A DNA stretch of 64,000 nucleotides from Eleginops maclovinus (lineage: Eukaryota > Chordata > Actinopteri > Perciformes > Eleginopidae): positions 3,482,001-3,546,000 of the forward strand of contig NC_086351.1 of assembly GCF_036324505.1 (NCBI RefSeq), read 5' to 3'. The translations under genes and the position numbers were made by a program. This document shows positions 12,605 to 35,189 of this stretch, in pieces. The notes below the pieces were generated by a model. It saw only the letters and a list, made by a program, of their open reading frames with translations, was not told where the DNA came from and did no database searches. The stretch's first letter is position 1. Every line of letters starts with the position of its first letter.

Positions 12605-14170
12605 GCCACACTGGGCTCTGCACCAGTTCTCATGGAAACCACAAACCGGCTCACACACTTCAACACTTTTAAAAATCAACGACTGCTGACACTAGTATAA
12701 GGAATGTATGCTTACAAACACGACGCACAACACAGTCACTGTAATGCTCTTGACGCTCAACGCCATACGTGACCTATAGCCAACAACGGGCAGTTGTTCT
12801 CCACCTAAATGTTCAATGGCACAATGTATACATTTAATGTAAATTATCCGCCTGAGCAAAACCCCACCAAACTCGTCTGTGGTGCACCAGTTCTAAATCA
12901 CACGGTGGTAATGTGTCTGTAAAGTGTAATACTGGTTGAATGAGACTACTTTTGTTTTAAAAAAAGAGAGATTGTATTTTATCTTTTGTTATTGAACACA
13001 GAGTGAAATCTTTACAAAGTGGAACAGGCCTTGAATAGATCCCGACATGTCTCTGACTCCCTTATTAGACTCGACTCGAGAAGTCTGTGCACAAGCTCTT
13101 TCCTCCCTCTTTGCATCCTCTCTCGACACATTCCTCGAGTGGAGACAGTGAGGTCAGACATCACAGTCACTCCAACTGACCCATAAAAACTTCAACGAAG
13201 CTTGCAGGTATTTTTCTTTTGGTGTTGTGACTACTTAGGCTCCTGACTACATTTTACGTTGGGCTGATGATAAGACGAGAGGATCTATCAACCACACACC
13301 CCACCCAAGTTATGCAATACCCAGATGCATTAAAGCCTCTCGGTGTTGAGTCAGGAGGAGCAGAGTTTTAGCTTGTGAAGACAGAACATCGTCATATACA
13401 GTAAACCCGTGACCTCTGACCCCTCTCACAGTGACCACTGGAATGTCTCTTAAATGACTCTCACTGCACTGTTTCACTCACTGCACACTGCTTCTACAAT
13501 AAGACGTCACATGCAACAACACACACACACACCTACGTACACACACCTCATAATGCTACCCCTGCTGTTTCCAGAATGTCCGCTCAGCTTGGGCAGTTTT
13601 GATTGTATTGATTGTAATGAATTTTCTGTACATACGAGGATGAATATTGTGATATTATTGTTATTACTATTATTATTGCAGCCACTCTCTTTTTTTTTTG
13701 CACACTTTGAGAGGGAGCAGGTTTACTTTTTTCCATTCGAGTGATCACCTTTACAGCATCAGAAAACAGTGTGATAATAATACTAATAATAATAGTAGTA
13801 GTAGTGATAAGGATGAGAATCCCTGGCTTGATGAGTGTCTCTTAATTTGTGTGTAATATTGTTGTAATTTAAGAACTTGTCAATATCTGAATCACAGAAA
13901 AAGGAGGGCACATTGTTGTGATACTTAGATACGTCTCACTCATTTCACACTTTTTTCACATTTCAAAACTGAACCTTTAATTTATTTTCTATCTCACTCC
14001 ATGAAATATATTTGGGTCAATGAATGTACAACTGTGTGCTTCTCCTCACCTATCCCCCCCCTCGGCCTCCCTGTCTCTCCCCCTCACCTTCCCGTCACTC
14101 TCCCTCTGTGTCTCTTGCTGTCTGTGTAACCTATCAATGTGCAGTGCTAAACCTGTCAGTAAATAAAGCC
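12605..14170 (+). other. clstn3: clstn3 3' UTR with poly(A) signal
   Basis: No reading frame with family resemblance follows the stop codon. The stretch is mixed-composition sequence with a short CA-rich part near 13515 and an ATA/GTA-rich part near 13775. An AATAAA at 14162-14167 is a plausible cleavage signal, with another near 14201. The UTR end is inferred from this signal alone. Confidence 0.55.
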
Positions 14171-14544
14171 TGTCGTTTTTGAGTGTGATGTTAAGAAAGG
14201 AATAAACATTGCATTGATTAATAACTTATATTATTACTATGTTACTATTGGAACATGACCTGTAATTATTGATACAATGATGACATGGATTATGCTGACT
14301 AATTGTTATTGAGAACTGTCAGAAAACATTACGAAATTCATAATAAAAACACTATATGACGTCTCCATGAGAGAACCTTCTTGTTAAAGCAGGAACTGAA
14401 ACAACGCATACAACAGTATTTTAAAAGTGAGGTAATATATTACAATAGCCTGTAATATTTTGATTGCTAGTACACATTGTGTTTTAGGTAAAACAAAAAA
14501 AATCAACATTCAAATTCAACATTTTATGGCGAAATGCATACCTC

Positions 14545-15006
14545 CATAATGTACTTAAGTACATTTACTCAGGTATTGTACTTAAGTAAGATTTTGGGGT
14601 AGTTTTGCTTGACTTATTTTATGCTTTATAGGTTTTACTCAACTAAATGTATCTGACAAAATCAGTTAATAGTTACTTTACAGATTTGATTAGTGGATAT
14701 TAAAATATATATATATAAACTATAACATACGATTGTAGGTTAAGATATTCAGCAGTAGTTTAAGTTATTCAAATCATCTGTGATGAACACATTAATGCAT
14801 CCATAATCATAATCCAGTCATTTATATGATTCTGAATTAAGCTACATAGCACAATAAGTACTTTTAATTTTGGTCCTTCAAGTACATTTTGAGGACTCTA
14901 CTTTTGTACATTTTCAGTGCATGACTTTTACTTATAACTCAGTATTTTACACTGTAGTATTCTACTTTTACTGAAGTACATCAATCTGAGTACTTCTTCC
15001 ATCACT
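14545..15006. mobile_element. Non-autonomous fish repeat of the GTACTTAAGTACATTTACTC type
   Basis: It begins with GTACTTAAGTACATTTACTC and ends GAGTACTTCTTCCATCACTG. The inner part is AT-rich with no coding frame. Similar ends are at 32552-33230 and 40152-40960. I recall this family as hAT-like and abundant in fish. Confidence 0.6.
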
Positions 15007-15189
15007 GCTCAATGAGGTACTTTTGCACCTGGCAACTGGACTTCGATCTGCTGCGCAATATTTATTTTACGTATTTTTTTACGTTCTCTTTTGTCTTTCC
15101 ACCTTCAATGCTCTGAACTCCCTAACGTCTTATTACGTGAGACTGTTCGAGAATACCAAACCGACCGTTACGTTCCTACGTTACGACAC

Positions 15190-15380
15190 TCTCATAGCGA
15201 TCGGTGAAGGGTTTGTGGGTCATGGAGGAGGAAGGTAAATAAAGGAGAAGCGCTGATATTTCATACGTTTACCGGGAGCTTCCACACTGAGGCACCTGTC
15301 TTTGTGATACGGTTGGTGGCGGACACACCGGAGAGGAGGGAGTGTCGGTTCGGCTCCAGCAGCAGCAGCAGCTGTCGGCG
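15190..15380 (+). promoter_or_regulatory. pex5: Probable pex5 promoter and non-coding first exon
   Basis: GC-richer stretch with CpGs between AT-rich flanks, ending in a CAG-repeat run and a donor-like GGCG|GTAAG with the exon end at 15380. The ATG-bearing pex5 exon has an in-frame-free leader beginning after an acceptor at 19001, so an upstream non-coding exon is needed; this is the best candidate. The transcription start is not determined. A second donor-like CAG|GTGAGT at 17443/17444 could mark an alternative leader exon. Confidence 0.45.
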
Positions 15381-18300
15381 GTAAGATGAACATCACGCTG
15401 CCCGTGTGTAGACGCCTCTCTCCGGCTACACACAGCAGGAATGATCTCTGCACTGGCCCTTCAGGAGCTAGCTAGAACATTAGCTTTACGATAGCTAGAC
15501 TCGTTTCTGTTGGAAGGAAAAAGACATTTGTAATTATTTCAAAAGGCTTTGTTTGGTTTCCTATTTAATAAACAGCATGTTGGCTACGTTATAGTAGATT
15601 CTATAATTCAGGTTTACTAGGCTGGTGTTTTTGTTTCTGACTGAAGCCTCAGTTAGCATCGTGCTAAACCATGCTATCAGTGTACAGGTAACTGCTCTGA
15701 CACAAGACAGCAGCTTGACAGGTAAAAAGCACCTTAATACAAGATTCAATATATTTGATTATCATGTAAACAGTACAACGGATAGTCTAACGGCACAGTG
15801 AAGTTCCTCTCTCCAAACCTAAATATTAAGAAACTATACAAACAGAAATACATGCATAAAATCTATATTTCCTTAATACTGACATTGCATTGATTTCAGG
15901 TACCCACCTTTTCCTCATTTTTACTTAAATCATTTTCATAACAAAAGTGTCATATGTGTGAATTTGCAGGACAGAATAACACACCTGCTGTCCCTGTTAA
16001 TGCAGCAGGTAGGATTGTGGTGTGTGAGCTTTATTTACCATACAGGAATTAGTATGTTGTTGTTGTTGTTGCTCTCAATGTATTCACACAGAAATAGACA
16101 ATGGCTGAATAAATACACAGATCTCAAAGTAGCAAACCCACAGTTTTGGATACTGTAAAAGCAGTACAAGCCCTAAAAACTTTACATAAGTAAAAGTACA
16201 AAACCAATTAGCTTCAAATATAAGTGTGTATGCCCCATTTCATATTTAATGTTACTGGATTATAACTATGAATAAGTTAATGTGTTCATAGCTTTAATAT
16301 TGCAGGTGGTAAATTAGGCACTTACTTTGATTGCTATAGATACTAATTTGCTGGCAGCTTAACTTAATAATATACATTCAATTATTTGTTGTAAATATAT
16401 ATATATGTTGTTTTAAGAACCGAAATCTGTAACAAGAGACTTAGGTTTTTCTAATAAAAGCTGAACACGAGTCAAATGAAACATTTACAAGTCAGACTGT
16501 TGATGCAAATTGTACAACAACAACAACAAGAGTGCAAATATCCGGGCATAAATATTGGATGACTAATGTAAAGTGTTGCTTTTCATGAAATGTGTGGGTA
16601 TGAAGAGTGTGTGCATACCTAGGCTATGTACTCAGTTTATACAGCAGCTTAGGTTTAGATTTGACAGTTAGGATATGTACACGTCACAACGCTTATTACT
16701 GATAAAATAGATAATATATAGCGTGAACTCTTCAGGACTGACAGCCTGCTGGACGAGGTTTTTGGGTCTGTTTTGCTGTTGGACAGAGGGGAGAAGTTAA
16801 AATAATGTAGTGTGAAGGGGTCTGCAGAAACGTTTCCTGACTCTGGAGGAGAATAAATCCTGAAAAGAGGGCCGGTTCGCAGTCCTGATTTTCCACAGTA
16901 GCCTGTCGATGTTCTATTTGGTGCATAATCCAAACCAGACAGTGGTGCATGTAACACTCTGAGTGAGCCGGTAAACAAGTGTCACACTGTCCTATCAGTG
17001 ATAGTGCATGTATTAATATCTGTGCCTGATCCTCTTACTCCGACCCTAATCATCACACAGTACAGCGGCTTTTTGAATCAGCAGGAATACATTGTTGTGA
17101 AGCCTAGGCTATAAGAGTGAAAGGAGTGGACTCTTGATAATATTTTTCAGTTTTGTTTTCAGTGAACACTGCTAGGGAAGAGTGCACAGGGAGTTACATT
17201 TTTATTTCTGACAGTTCATTATGGAAATTGTTACCATTATGTATTCCTCCGGTGGGGATGAGAAGTTGAGTAGGCCCCCGTGTTCGACAGTTTGTCAGCT
17301 GTTCATCCGTGATGTAGGTCAGTGAGTTGAGCTGCAAGTTTCCTCTCGGACCTCATTATGGTGTATTCAGGCTTTGCATGAAGAAGCAGAACTGCGACAG
17401 AAGGATTTTTATTATCGTGATTGTTTTGCTTTTGGACAATCAGGTGAGTTGCATTAGATCAATTAGGTCCTCATAGAACTTGAGACAAATAAGATATTGA
17501 AAATTAGGTCTGGGAGTTATTTAAATTACCATACAGATAACAAAATGTTAGGTTGGTTGTTCAGTACCGTGCATTGAAATCTAGACAGGGTTTGTTTCTG
17601 CATTATAAGTCAAATTTCTAGGGTTAATGTAGTCTCAACAAAAGTCGACAAGAACTATTCGAAATACAAACATCTAAGTGTTGAACATATTTAATATACA
17701 TTTGGAAATACCTCCTTAATTGAATTTAACATCATTAGAATCTGAAAGCAGCTTTCAGTTTTCACTTGTCAGGTTTTTTGTTTATTGATCTTTCGGATGG
17801 TTGTGAGTTGTAGAAATGTGATATTTGAATGTCTCTTCTTGTTTTCTATGTGGATCCTAGTGGTTGATATTGCAGTAATAGGTAATGGGAATCCTTAAAA
17901 ACCTATAAAATCCAACTCTTTTGAATATTAGTTCGATGTCGGATGGTTAACTACCGAAGATGAATTTAGGTTTAATTCCCAGACATGTATGAAAGTAGTC
18001 TGGGAATATTATCCACATAAGACAACATATAAAGATTTTAGATGTAGCCTTGTTATTGTAAAGGCTTCAATGCAGTTTGAAGCTAAAATCCTCTGAAGTT
18101 GCTGCAGAGTGAAATATAAAGTGGGTGTCTGTGCCTGCCGGGCCATCACATCCACATTATTCATGGATCACCCTCAGCCAGGAAATGACACGGAAAACAG
18201 CAGATGGAGCTTCAGTTCGGCGATGTGACAGGAGACTATCTGTGCAGCGTGGACACGTCTGACACAATACTGAATACTCAATGAACACAGGATGTCTGTC

Positions 18301-19001
18301 ATGCATTTTGTTTTTGACTTACACCTTTTCTAAGATAAAAAAACAACATACGTTGTTGTTGTTGACAGGTTTTACAGATGTGAAATGTTATTCCCCTTTG
18401 CAGGATGTTTTGTTTTGTCTTTGCATAATTTGTCATTCGGGCCTCATCTGCTGTCCTCTTCCTTGGGGAATCAGACCTGTGCAGTTTTAGAGCTGTAATA
18501 ATAAGCCGCCTGATTTATTTGTGGATGAAGAAACATAATTGCCAAATATTTTCATAATCAATTGACCGTTAAAGTCAAAGCAGGAAAACTGCAAAACCAT
18601 TTCAATCCATTTCAAAAGGGATTGAAATGCCAACAGAATTCAGTTTAACACATTTGACATTTTACAGTGTGAAATAGGAATATATCCGCCTCTTAAATAT
18701 GGAGATTTCTTGCTTTTCACTGTTAATTTTCATATTAAAATGTATGTCTTTGAGGTTTGGATTGACAAAGCAAGGCATTTGAAGGACATCACCGTGGAAA
18801 CTGCACCGACATTTTTCCCGTTGACATTTTATAGAACAAACGATTAACAATGACAATAATCGTTAGTTCACCCCTGTGCCGTTTACCGTTTGAATTTACA
18901 TGAATTAATATCCAATGCTTTCTTAAAAAAAACTATGATTGCATTACCTTCCTGAACACAGATTCTGAACACAGATTGACTAATTGATCTTCTCGTCTCA
19001 G
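15381..19001 (+). other. pex5 intron 1 (leader intron), no gene seen
   Basis: AT-rich, mostly single-copy sequence. No coding exon or clear repeat family recognised. Bounded by the donor at 15381 and the CAG acceptor at 18999-19001 if the leader exon call is right. Confidence 0.4.
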
Positions 19002-19044
19002 TTCTTAGGAGGTCTGATCGGGTTTGCCTCGTCCTTGTGTTGCC

Positions 19045-28239
<9,195 letters not shown>

Positions 28240-29379
28240 AGGCCCGCTGGGGGGGGGCTCATCGAGTGTGAGTGTGTCTCGCTAGGAGGGAAATGTCTGG
28301 GAGACTGAAGGAAGCGGTCTAGAATCTGAGCGGTGACGGAGAAATGGACGAGGAACACACTGTGAATCATCCACCATCCTGGAGACAGTATCTCGTGGTT
28401 CATGTGCTCTTAAAGGACTTCCTATCAAAAACATTGCAGTATTATTCTGGAAGAAGCAGCCAGCTGAACTACAGTCTCGATACTGTGTTAAACATGTTGG
28501 ACGATCCTCACATTTCCTCTGACTGTTGATCTGAAGAAATGGGTTTGATTAAAGTCACTTTTGTGGTTGATTTGAAAAGTTCTCAATGAATAAAATAAAT
28601 GATGAATGCAATAGAGCGCTGCAGGAAGGAGTCCTAAAACATCCGACATGAGTCTGCCTTCTCTTAGAGTCCATGGTTTCTTTAACGGGTGTTTGGTTGT
28701 GACGCTCTAAATAAGGTCTGTGGTTTTTACAAGCTTAATAGATGTTCTCATTTTGTGCTTCGACATAAAATAAGTCAGTCATACCCCAGTTTAAAAAGGC
28801 AGTTAATAAGAAGTGGGTAAATGAAACTACAACAGTTGCTTGGGACATCAAACATCGGGCAGCTCAGCTGAGCGTTGAAAACACGTGACGGTGGTCTATT
28901 TTGATTTTAGCCTAGCATTAGCTTTGTACTTTTGCCGATTGCATTTAAACTTCAAATAGTGTCCACATATCAAAAACCTTTCTTTGCCACAGATCATAAA
29001 TCCCAGTGAGTTCTTGTTGTTGTTATTGTTGACACATGCTAACTTAGGTATAGACTACATCCTTCCTGCAGCACTCCATATGGTTGGTAACGTCTATCAT
29101 GACACTCTATGCTCTCTCCCTTCACAGTAGGCTGTAGATTGAACTGTATGCTCTCTACAGGTATGTAGATTAAAGGTACAATATTGCTGAGACATCAAAA
29201 AGAGTACTGCTTTTTTAACAAAAGTGCTCCCAAGAGAAGGAATAGGCTCAGAGTACAAACACTAATCGGATGCTACAGCAGTTTGTTTGTCTTTCTTTTT
29301 TTACGTTTTATTTAATTTGTTAGTGATCAATTATCAGCCGTGATATCGAACTGACAACCAGTGGGGCTGTTACTGTTAT

Positions 29380-29430
<51 letters not shown>

Positions 29431-29660
29431 GGTTATGGGATATTAATGATGATACGGTCATTTCATTGAGAATGGTTTCTCTGGGCTCCTCCCTTCTCTT
29501 GCTCTTTTTCATATCACTCTTGTAAAACAATTTGCTTCGTTGTAAAATAATGCTCTCTGCCATATTGTGTATTGTAACATAATTGTTGCACTATAATTGT
29601 GTTCAGGCAAGTTGTATCCTGACTGCAATGTTTAATATAATATTCAGCAATAAAGCTTTG
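28240..29660 (+). other. pex5: pex5 3' UTR with (GT)n and poly(A) signal
   Basis: Non-coding sequence after the TGA. It contains a (GT)n run at about 29384-29429 and an AATAAA at 29649-29654. An earlier AATAAA-rich patch near 28588 could give a shorter transcript. No other gene is seen. Confidence 0.55.
29384..29429. repeat. (GT)n microsatellite in pex5 3' UTR
   Basis: About 45 bases of GT repeat. Confidence 0.95.
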
Positions 29661-30229
29661 ATTCCCAGAAGTTTGTAGGTGTGTTTTTTTTCTGGGTACA
29701 AAATGGCTGAAAATAAAAGTATGGAGAACCAGAGAACCAGAAAAATAAATAAAATCACAATTGTTTTATGGTTTGAATAGTGACACAATTAAAACACATA
29801 ATCTTTCAGTAAAATATGTTTAATGATCATTCTTGGGTTTAATTAAATAGATTAACCTTTTTTAAAACATTTTTAAATGAATAAATTGTAGTAAAAAGTA
29901 CATATCTATAAAAATAAACAAATACAAAAATAGATATTCATATATGTAAAGTATTATGCCTTTTATAACACACTCAATGTCCCATTCTGAAGTCCATTTA
30001 TGCCTTAAAGAAATGTAAAATTGCATCTGTTTCGAATTTCTTTTCCGCACACAATGTAGACATTTAGGATATATTGTTGTGCTTTGTTTTCTCTGAATTC
30101 ACTTAAAAGTATCATTTTATTTAAAATGGCATTTCCTGTTCCTGTTTTTGACTTTTAATTTCTTTCGCTGCAACAAAAACAAAGCTTGCATTATTTTCAA
30201 ATGTCATGTATCATCTGTGGGAGGAGACC

Positions 30230-30438
30230 ACGCCCGTTCTAGAACGCTGCTTCCATCCAATCAGCGTTGCGGACGTGAGAGCACGCTCAAGCTGATTGGT
30301 CCGTTCAAAAATAACATGCACGCGACCGCTCCGTTTAAATGTTTTAAAAGTCGAGTGTTTCCGCTGCCTGTTTTAATGTGTAAGAAGTGAAAAGAGATAT
30401 AGCAACACGACTGATCGACTTTCTTCGTCTGTTTTAAG
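30230..30438 (+). promoter_or_regulatory. cdca3: cdca3 promoter and non-coding first exon
   Basis: CpG-bearing stretch with a direct CCAAT box at 30257-30261, an inverted one (ATTGG) at 30295-30299, and TTCAAA at 30304-30309, the reverse complement of the CHR core TTTGAA. A leader exon ends at about 30438 (TTTTAAG|GTAAGAC). Paired NF-Y boxes with a CHR are the known signature of G2/M-expressed genes bound by DREAM/MuvB, which fits CDCA3. The TSS is not determined. Confidence 0.55.
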
Positions 30439-30907
30439 GTAAGACAGAGAATTTCTGTAATACTTTACACCTCGGTTGAAGTAAGAGAAAGAAAATGAAA
30501 TGTATTCACTCAGTTTACTAACACAACATTAACATTTTAAAGTTAATATCCGAATTAAATGCGGAAACCACATGCTTTAGCTAAGCTAGCTTGTTGTTTA
30601 CGTGCTAGCAAGTTCTTTAATTTTCAGCTAACTGTTGGTTCATATAAGGGTTTTTAATTGTTAAATCGAAGTAGTAATACAGTATGTGAACAAGCTATTT
30701 TAGATTAAAAAGCACGTGATGTAAAAAGTAACACATAGCAATAGCATTATTTCTGAAACGCATTTACAGGCACTCATTTAATCATTAAAACTTGTAACAG
30801 AAGAGAAAAGCCCCCCTTTTTTAATGTACATATTTATATTTCTGGTCATTAATGTCGTTTTGCTGTGGACTTCGATAGTGTGATAGTCTGAAAATAATTA
30901 AAAAGAA

Positions 30908-30910
<3 letters not shown>

Positions 30911-30958
<48 letters not shown>
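30911..30958. repeat. (GT)n microsatellite in cdca3 leader intron
   Basis: About 48 bases of GT repeat, 56 bases before the acceptor at 31014. Confidence 0.95.
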
Positions 30959-30960
<2 letters not shown>

Positions 30961-31033
30961 ACTTTTGCACTGGTAAACAATTAAACTGTATTCCGTTCTA
31001 CTGACTTAATCCAGATAACACTAAACAAGCACT

Positions 31034-33452
31034 ATGGGATCCGGAGAGAGCAAGATGGTTGTTTGTGCACCAATAAAACCAGAACCAGTGATCAAAAACA
31101 GCCGAGTCAGTGATCTGATGGATCCACGCTCTCCTTCAACAGCTGTCGATCGTACCCCCATCCAGGTAGGTTACCAGACAGACTGTAAGACACTGCAGGG
31201 GAAAACATTTAAGCACAGGTTAACCATATCTCCTATTTCTCTTAGGTTGCTGTGTCCAAAACAGAGTGTCCACTGGCATTCACAGACCCTCGCTCACCGA
31301 CTATCAACATTAGCCGCACCCCTGTCAGAGAAGTCATGAGAGGTAAGAATATATTTAATGATAAACAATTCCCAAAATAGTTATCAATAATTGTATCTTA
31401 TATTTGTTGAAGAATCACTTTCAGCTTTGCTTTTTCCATGTGTAAAACGTCCTGTAACATAACGTTCCTGCATTTTTCCTTAACAGCCACAGTTGGGTCC
31501 TTTGCCCGCCGTCTGGGCTTGCTTTTGCACAACGAGTCCGAGGGCAAAGTTCCCGAAGTCCCTCCGAAATGCTTCACTGACGCCGTGGAGGAGGAAGAGA
31601 GTTTTAAGGGTGAAGAAGAGCTGGCCTCCACCGTGCCTCTCCTGTCACCTCAGCCCTCTGACACCTACGGCTCTCTGGCTGAACACGCTAACCTCCTGGC
31701 CACCCCCGTGGAGCCCCCTCTCCAGAGTGTGGGTGACCGGAGCCCCTTTGTGCTCCTGCAGAACCCCCAGGTGGAGGTAGAACTGGAAACGGAGACGGAC
31801 CTTAGCCTGGAGGAGGCTGAAGAAGCGAGAGAGACTCCTCTCCACAAGAGGCTGAGCATGAGCTTGATCACCTACCGTGAGGGGGAAACATCCTCCCAGA
31901 TCTTTGCTGAGGTGCACTGTGAAGGGGTTTCTTCTCCGGCGTCTAGTGTGGAAGTGGAGGCACTCGATGGCAGCGTTGAACGTACCGACGCCCTCCCTAC
32001 GATCACTGTTGAACCAGAGACCCCCGTCGAGCGCTCCTTCCCCGCTGATTCAGAGGTTTTCCAGGCTAATGTGTCGGAGGAAGCAGAAACCAAAGCTCCA
32101 GTTGAAGAGTCGTCTTCCTCACAGCCTCCTGCACCAGAGCCCCCAACCGTCCCCAGCCCAACGCCCCCAACCGTCCCCACCTCCGGCATCCGCTGCCCCA
32201 GCTTCGACTCAAAGAGCCCAAGTCAGGTGGTGTTTAAGCCGCAGTGGTTAGGAAAAGGATTTGGCGAAACCGGGATAAGAGCTAGGAGAGTTCAGAGTGG
32301 AAAGGGAGGCTCCTCTCCCCTCGCGGTCCGGGTCACCATGAAGAACGTTAACAACGAGAACAAGAGGCTGTCCGGGAAACTGAAGAAGAAAGGTGTGTGT
32401 AGACTTTGACTTCTGTTTCTCAATTATATCTTTTATTATGTCGTCGCTTGACATTTCCTTATTGTTTATAGGTACTGAAGGCCGCTCCCCGCTGCAGGTG
32501 CTCAAGGGAACGAACTCTCCAAGGGAACAACGAACTCAGGTATTTAATTTACTCTGTGGTGGAAAGTAACTAAGTACATTTACCCAACTCACTTAAGTGC
32601 AGTTTTGAGGCTCTATAACTAAACTTGAGTATTTCTATTTTATGCTACTTTATACAACTACTACAATTTTAAAAGCAAAACAAGTGTATTTATTTAAGTC
32701 ATTTCAACACAAGGCAATTCAAAGGGCTTAACAAAAATAAAATATAACATTAAAAGTATTAAGATTGCAACAGAGACAATTATAAAAAACATTTAAAAGC
32801 AGAGAAAGTTAAATTAAAACAAGCAAAGAAAGCTATTAAAGTAACAGTGCTGTGAAAGACATAAATAAATGACATACTTTTCATTTATCTCACAGCTAAA
32901 TTGATTCACTTCTTGGCAGATTAGATTATAAATTCGTAATATAAATCATTTATCATTTATTATTATTATAGGTCAAGCTACACAGCAGCATTTAGAATGA
33001 TCCCAATAAATGCACCAATCATTTAGAATGCAATAAATTAAAATATTTGATTCTGAAACCGGCCGTTCTGCATCAGAGGCACTTTTAATATTTTGTACTT
33101 AAAGGATATTTTGATGCTATAACTTTTACTTAAGTGCAGTTTTGAATGCAGGACTTGAGTATTTGCAAACTGTAGCTTGCCACTTTTCATTAAAGTAAAA
33201 TACCTGCGTACTTCTTCCACCTCTGCTAGTTCTTACTCCTCTCTGTAAACTTTATCTGAACTTAAATCGACTTTTTCGGGGGATGGTGATTAATTTAGCT
33301 GTCCTAATTCCGCCACAGAAAGTAAATCACTGAGATAACGTGTCCCCCGCTCTCTGCAGACGAAGCTGAAGGTGTCCACTCCTGATAAGCCGAGGCTGGG
33401 ACAGATGGACCGCAGAGCGCTGGCCGTGTCTCTGGATAAGGAGAACCGATGA
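31034..33452 (+). CDS. cdca3: Cell division cycle-associated protein 3 (Tome-1), 431 aa
   Basis: Known in mammals as a G2/M protein, an F-box-like adaptor linked to Wee1 turnover, itself degraded by APC/C-Cdh1. Exons: 31034-31165, 31246-31342, 31487-32392, 32472-32539, 33360-33452; phases agree and the total is 432 codons with the stop. The start MGSGES lies in an exon whose acceptor ends at 31014. Two copies of the family signature are present: DPRSPSTAVDRTPIQV (exon 1) and DPRSPTINISRTPVREV (exon 2). The GRSPLQVLKGTNSPRE block matches human GRSPLTILQDDNSP. A KEN box sits at the extreme C-terminus (residues 428-430, DKENR), the APC/C degron. The large exon is acidic and Pro/Ser-rich, probably disordered, and makes the protein longer than human (268 aa). 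Family identity is firm from the repeated SP/TP motifs and the neighbours. Confidence 0.94.
32552..33230. mobile_element. Non-autonomous fish repeat with a second repeat inside
   Basis: Outer part starts GTGGTGGAAAGTAACTAAGT and ends CGTACTTCTTCCACCTCTGC, the same ends as the 14545 and 40152 copies. It is interrupted at about 32680-33040 by AT-rich sequence containing the ACAAGGCAATTCAAAGGGCT motif also seen near 1305. It fills most of cdca3 intron 4. Confidence 0.6.
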
Positions 33453-33600
33453 TTCAGCACCGAGACGTGGACAGAATCCGGCTCTTTTTAAAACAGGCTT
33501 TTTATGTGTACCGCTTTCTTAAACTCGTCTTCTCTCTCCTTGTGTATATAACTTTTTACTACTGCAGCTTTGTTTCCTCTTTTGTCTTCTTGTAAATACG

Positions 33601-33606
33601 AATAAA
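33601..33606 (+). promoter_or_regulatory. cdca3: cdca3 poly(A) signal
   Basis: AATAAA about 150 bases after the cdca3 stop codon. Confidence 0.65.
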
Positions 33607-34109
33607 ATCATTTCTCTTACTTCAGTTTTAAATGTTTGTATTTCTCGTCAACAATTGAACTTTTTTTATGTGTTTCTGAAATATTGTTCAAAACCAGATG
33701 TTGTAGTTATTTCTGCTCAGACAGAATGAGAGCCTAACTAAACAGTCATTCATAAAGTTCCTCCAACTCCATTGTTTCTACATCCTCATCTCCACTTTTA
33801 ACAAACCATTTGTAATGAAGCTTCAGTAATGAAAACTTAAGGGTGCCTGTGAATTAAATATTACGTCTCATAGATTTTCCCTGACTTTAATTTGAATCTG
33901 TGATCAAATCAGTGATTGAGGCCATAATCCCACTGCTAAAATCATTGGAGTCCTTTTATTTAGCAGTAGTACAAACTTTGTAGTTAAATGACCAAATCGG
34001 AAAGCTTGAATAGACCAACATCTTAAAAATGACAACAGACAATATTTCCTTATTCCATGTCTTATTCTGTAGGTCGAAGTATTTCTTTTTTCATTAGCAC
34101 TAGCATTGG

Positions 34110-34400
34110 CTAACCTTCATGGGGTCCACAACAGATATAGTAGCAATACCACAGTGTGAAAATACTCCATCCATCTTCTCCTGCTTTTCCGTCAGGGTGG
34201 CGGAGGTAACAGCTCCAGCAGAGAGCCCCCAACTTCTCTTTCCCTGGCCACATCAACCAGCTCTGACTGGGGGATTCCAAGGCGCTCCCAGGCCAGCAAA
34301 GAGATATAGTCCCTCCACCTGGTCCTAGGTCTACCCCTCGGTCTCTTCCCAGCTGGACGTGCCTGGAACGGCGCCCAGGTGGCATCCTCACTAGGCTTAT
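34110..34400 (-). mobile_element. LINE 3'-end fragment, perhaps RTE/Rex3-like
   Basis: On the minus strand: GAGGATGCCACCTGGGCGCC, TCCAGCTGGGAAGAGACC, GACTATATCTCTTTGCTGGC, and an end near GATGGATGG, which fits the GATG-type tail I recall for Rex3. The frame is broken by stops. Confidence 0.5.
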
Positions 34401-35189
34401 TAACACATGAATACTACTGTGTAATATATTCTAATATTTAATACATATATTTTTAAGAATTACAATTTCAGACGAGTTTCAGGTGTGGGCCATAGTCCAC
34501 TGAATTTTTAGAATTTGCTGAGTGCTGATTCAAATTGACCCACATTTGGCCCCCGGGCCGTAGTTTGGACAGCCCTGTTCTAAACAATCCAGACACAGAT
34601 CAATTATAATTTCTGACACAAAGATTACATTGATCAGTGTCTGTAGGTGTGTTATAGATGAATGACTTACACAGGGCAGCAATAGGAGAATAAACACTGA
34701 AGGCTGGAGTAATGCAGAATCCCATGTTTATTAGACAGTCATTAAGAAAGGTAGTATTGCTTTACTTTATCGTGTATCCAGTGTTGGAAAAGAGGCAGTC
34801 CAAACTCGAGTCAGACCGTGGACATATTCTGTTTGTACGTCGTTGGAGTGTACCGTGCAGAGGGGAAAGTAAGCGTTCACAGATTTATTTCTCACACAAT
34901 AGCCTTTCTCATCCACTCATACACAAAGTCCTCCTGGCCTGAGAAAAAACAGGGTCATCTTTTTTTTTTCCTAAGTGCTTAGTCAACCGTGAAAACATTT
35001 CATTATCCCGTCAGCAGTTTACCCAAAGTACTTTCCAGCTCTAGCTACAAGGGGAGGGGTAGGTCCAAATGATAAAGACCTCAAAATCCTGGTAAATATT
35101 GTCACTCAATCACATACAAAACAACTCAAACACTACTGCACACTAGAGTTTTAATTAAAGTAAGAAAGAGAAAGTTAATGTAAGCATCT

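Noticed and set aside
17340..17443. An alternative pex5 leader exon ending CAG|GTGAGT
   Set aside because: Only a good donor supports it; no acceptor or promoter is convincing, so it is mentioned but not called.
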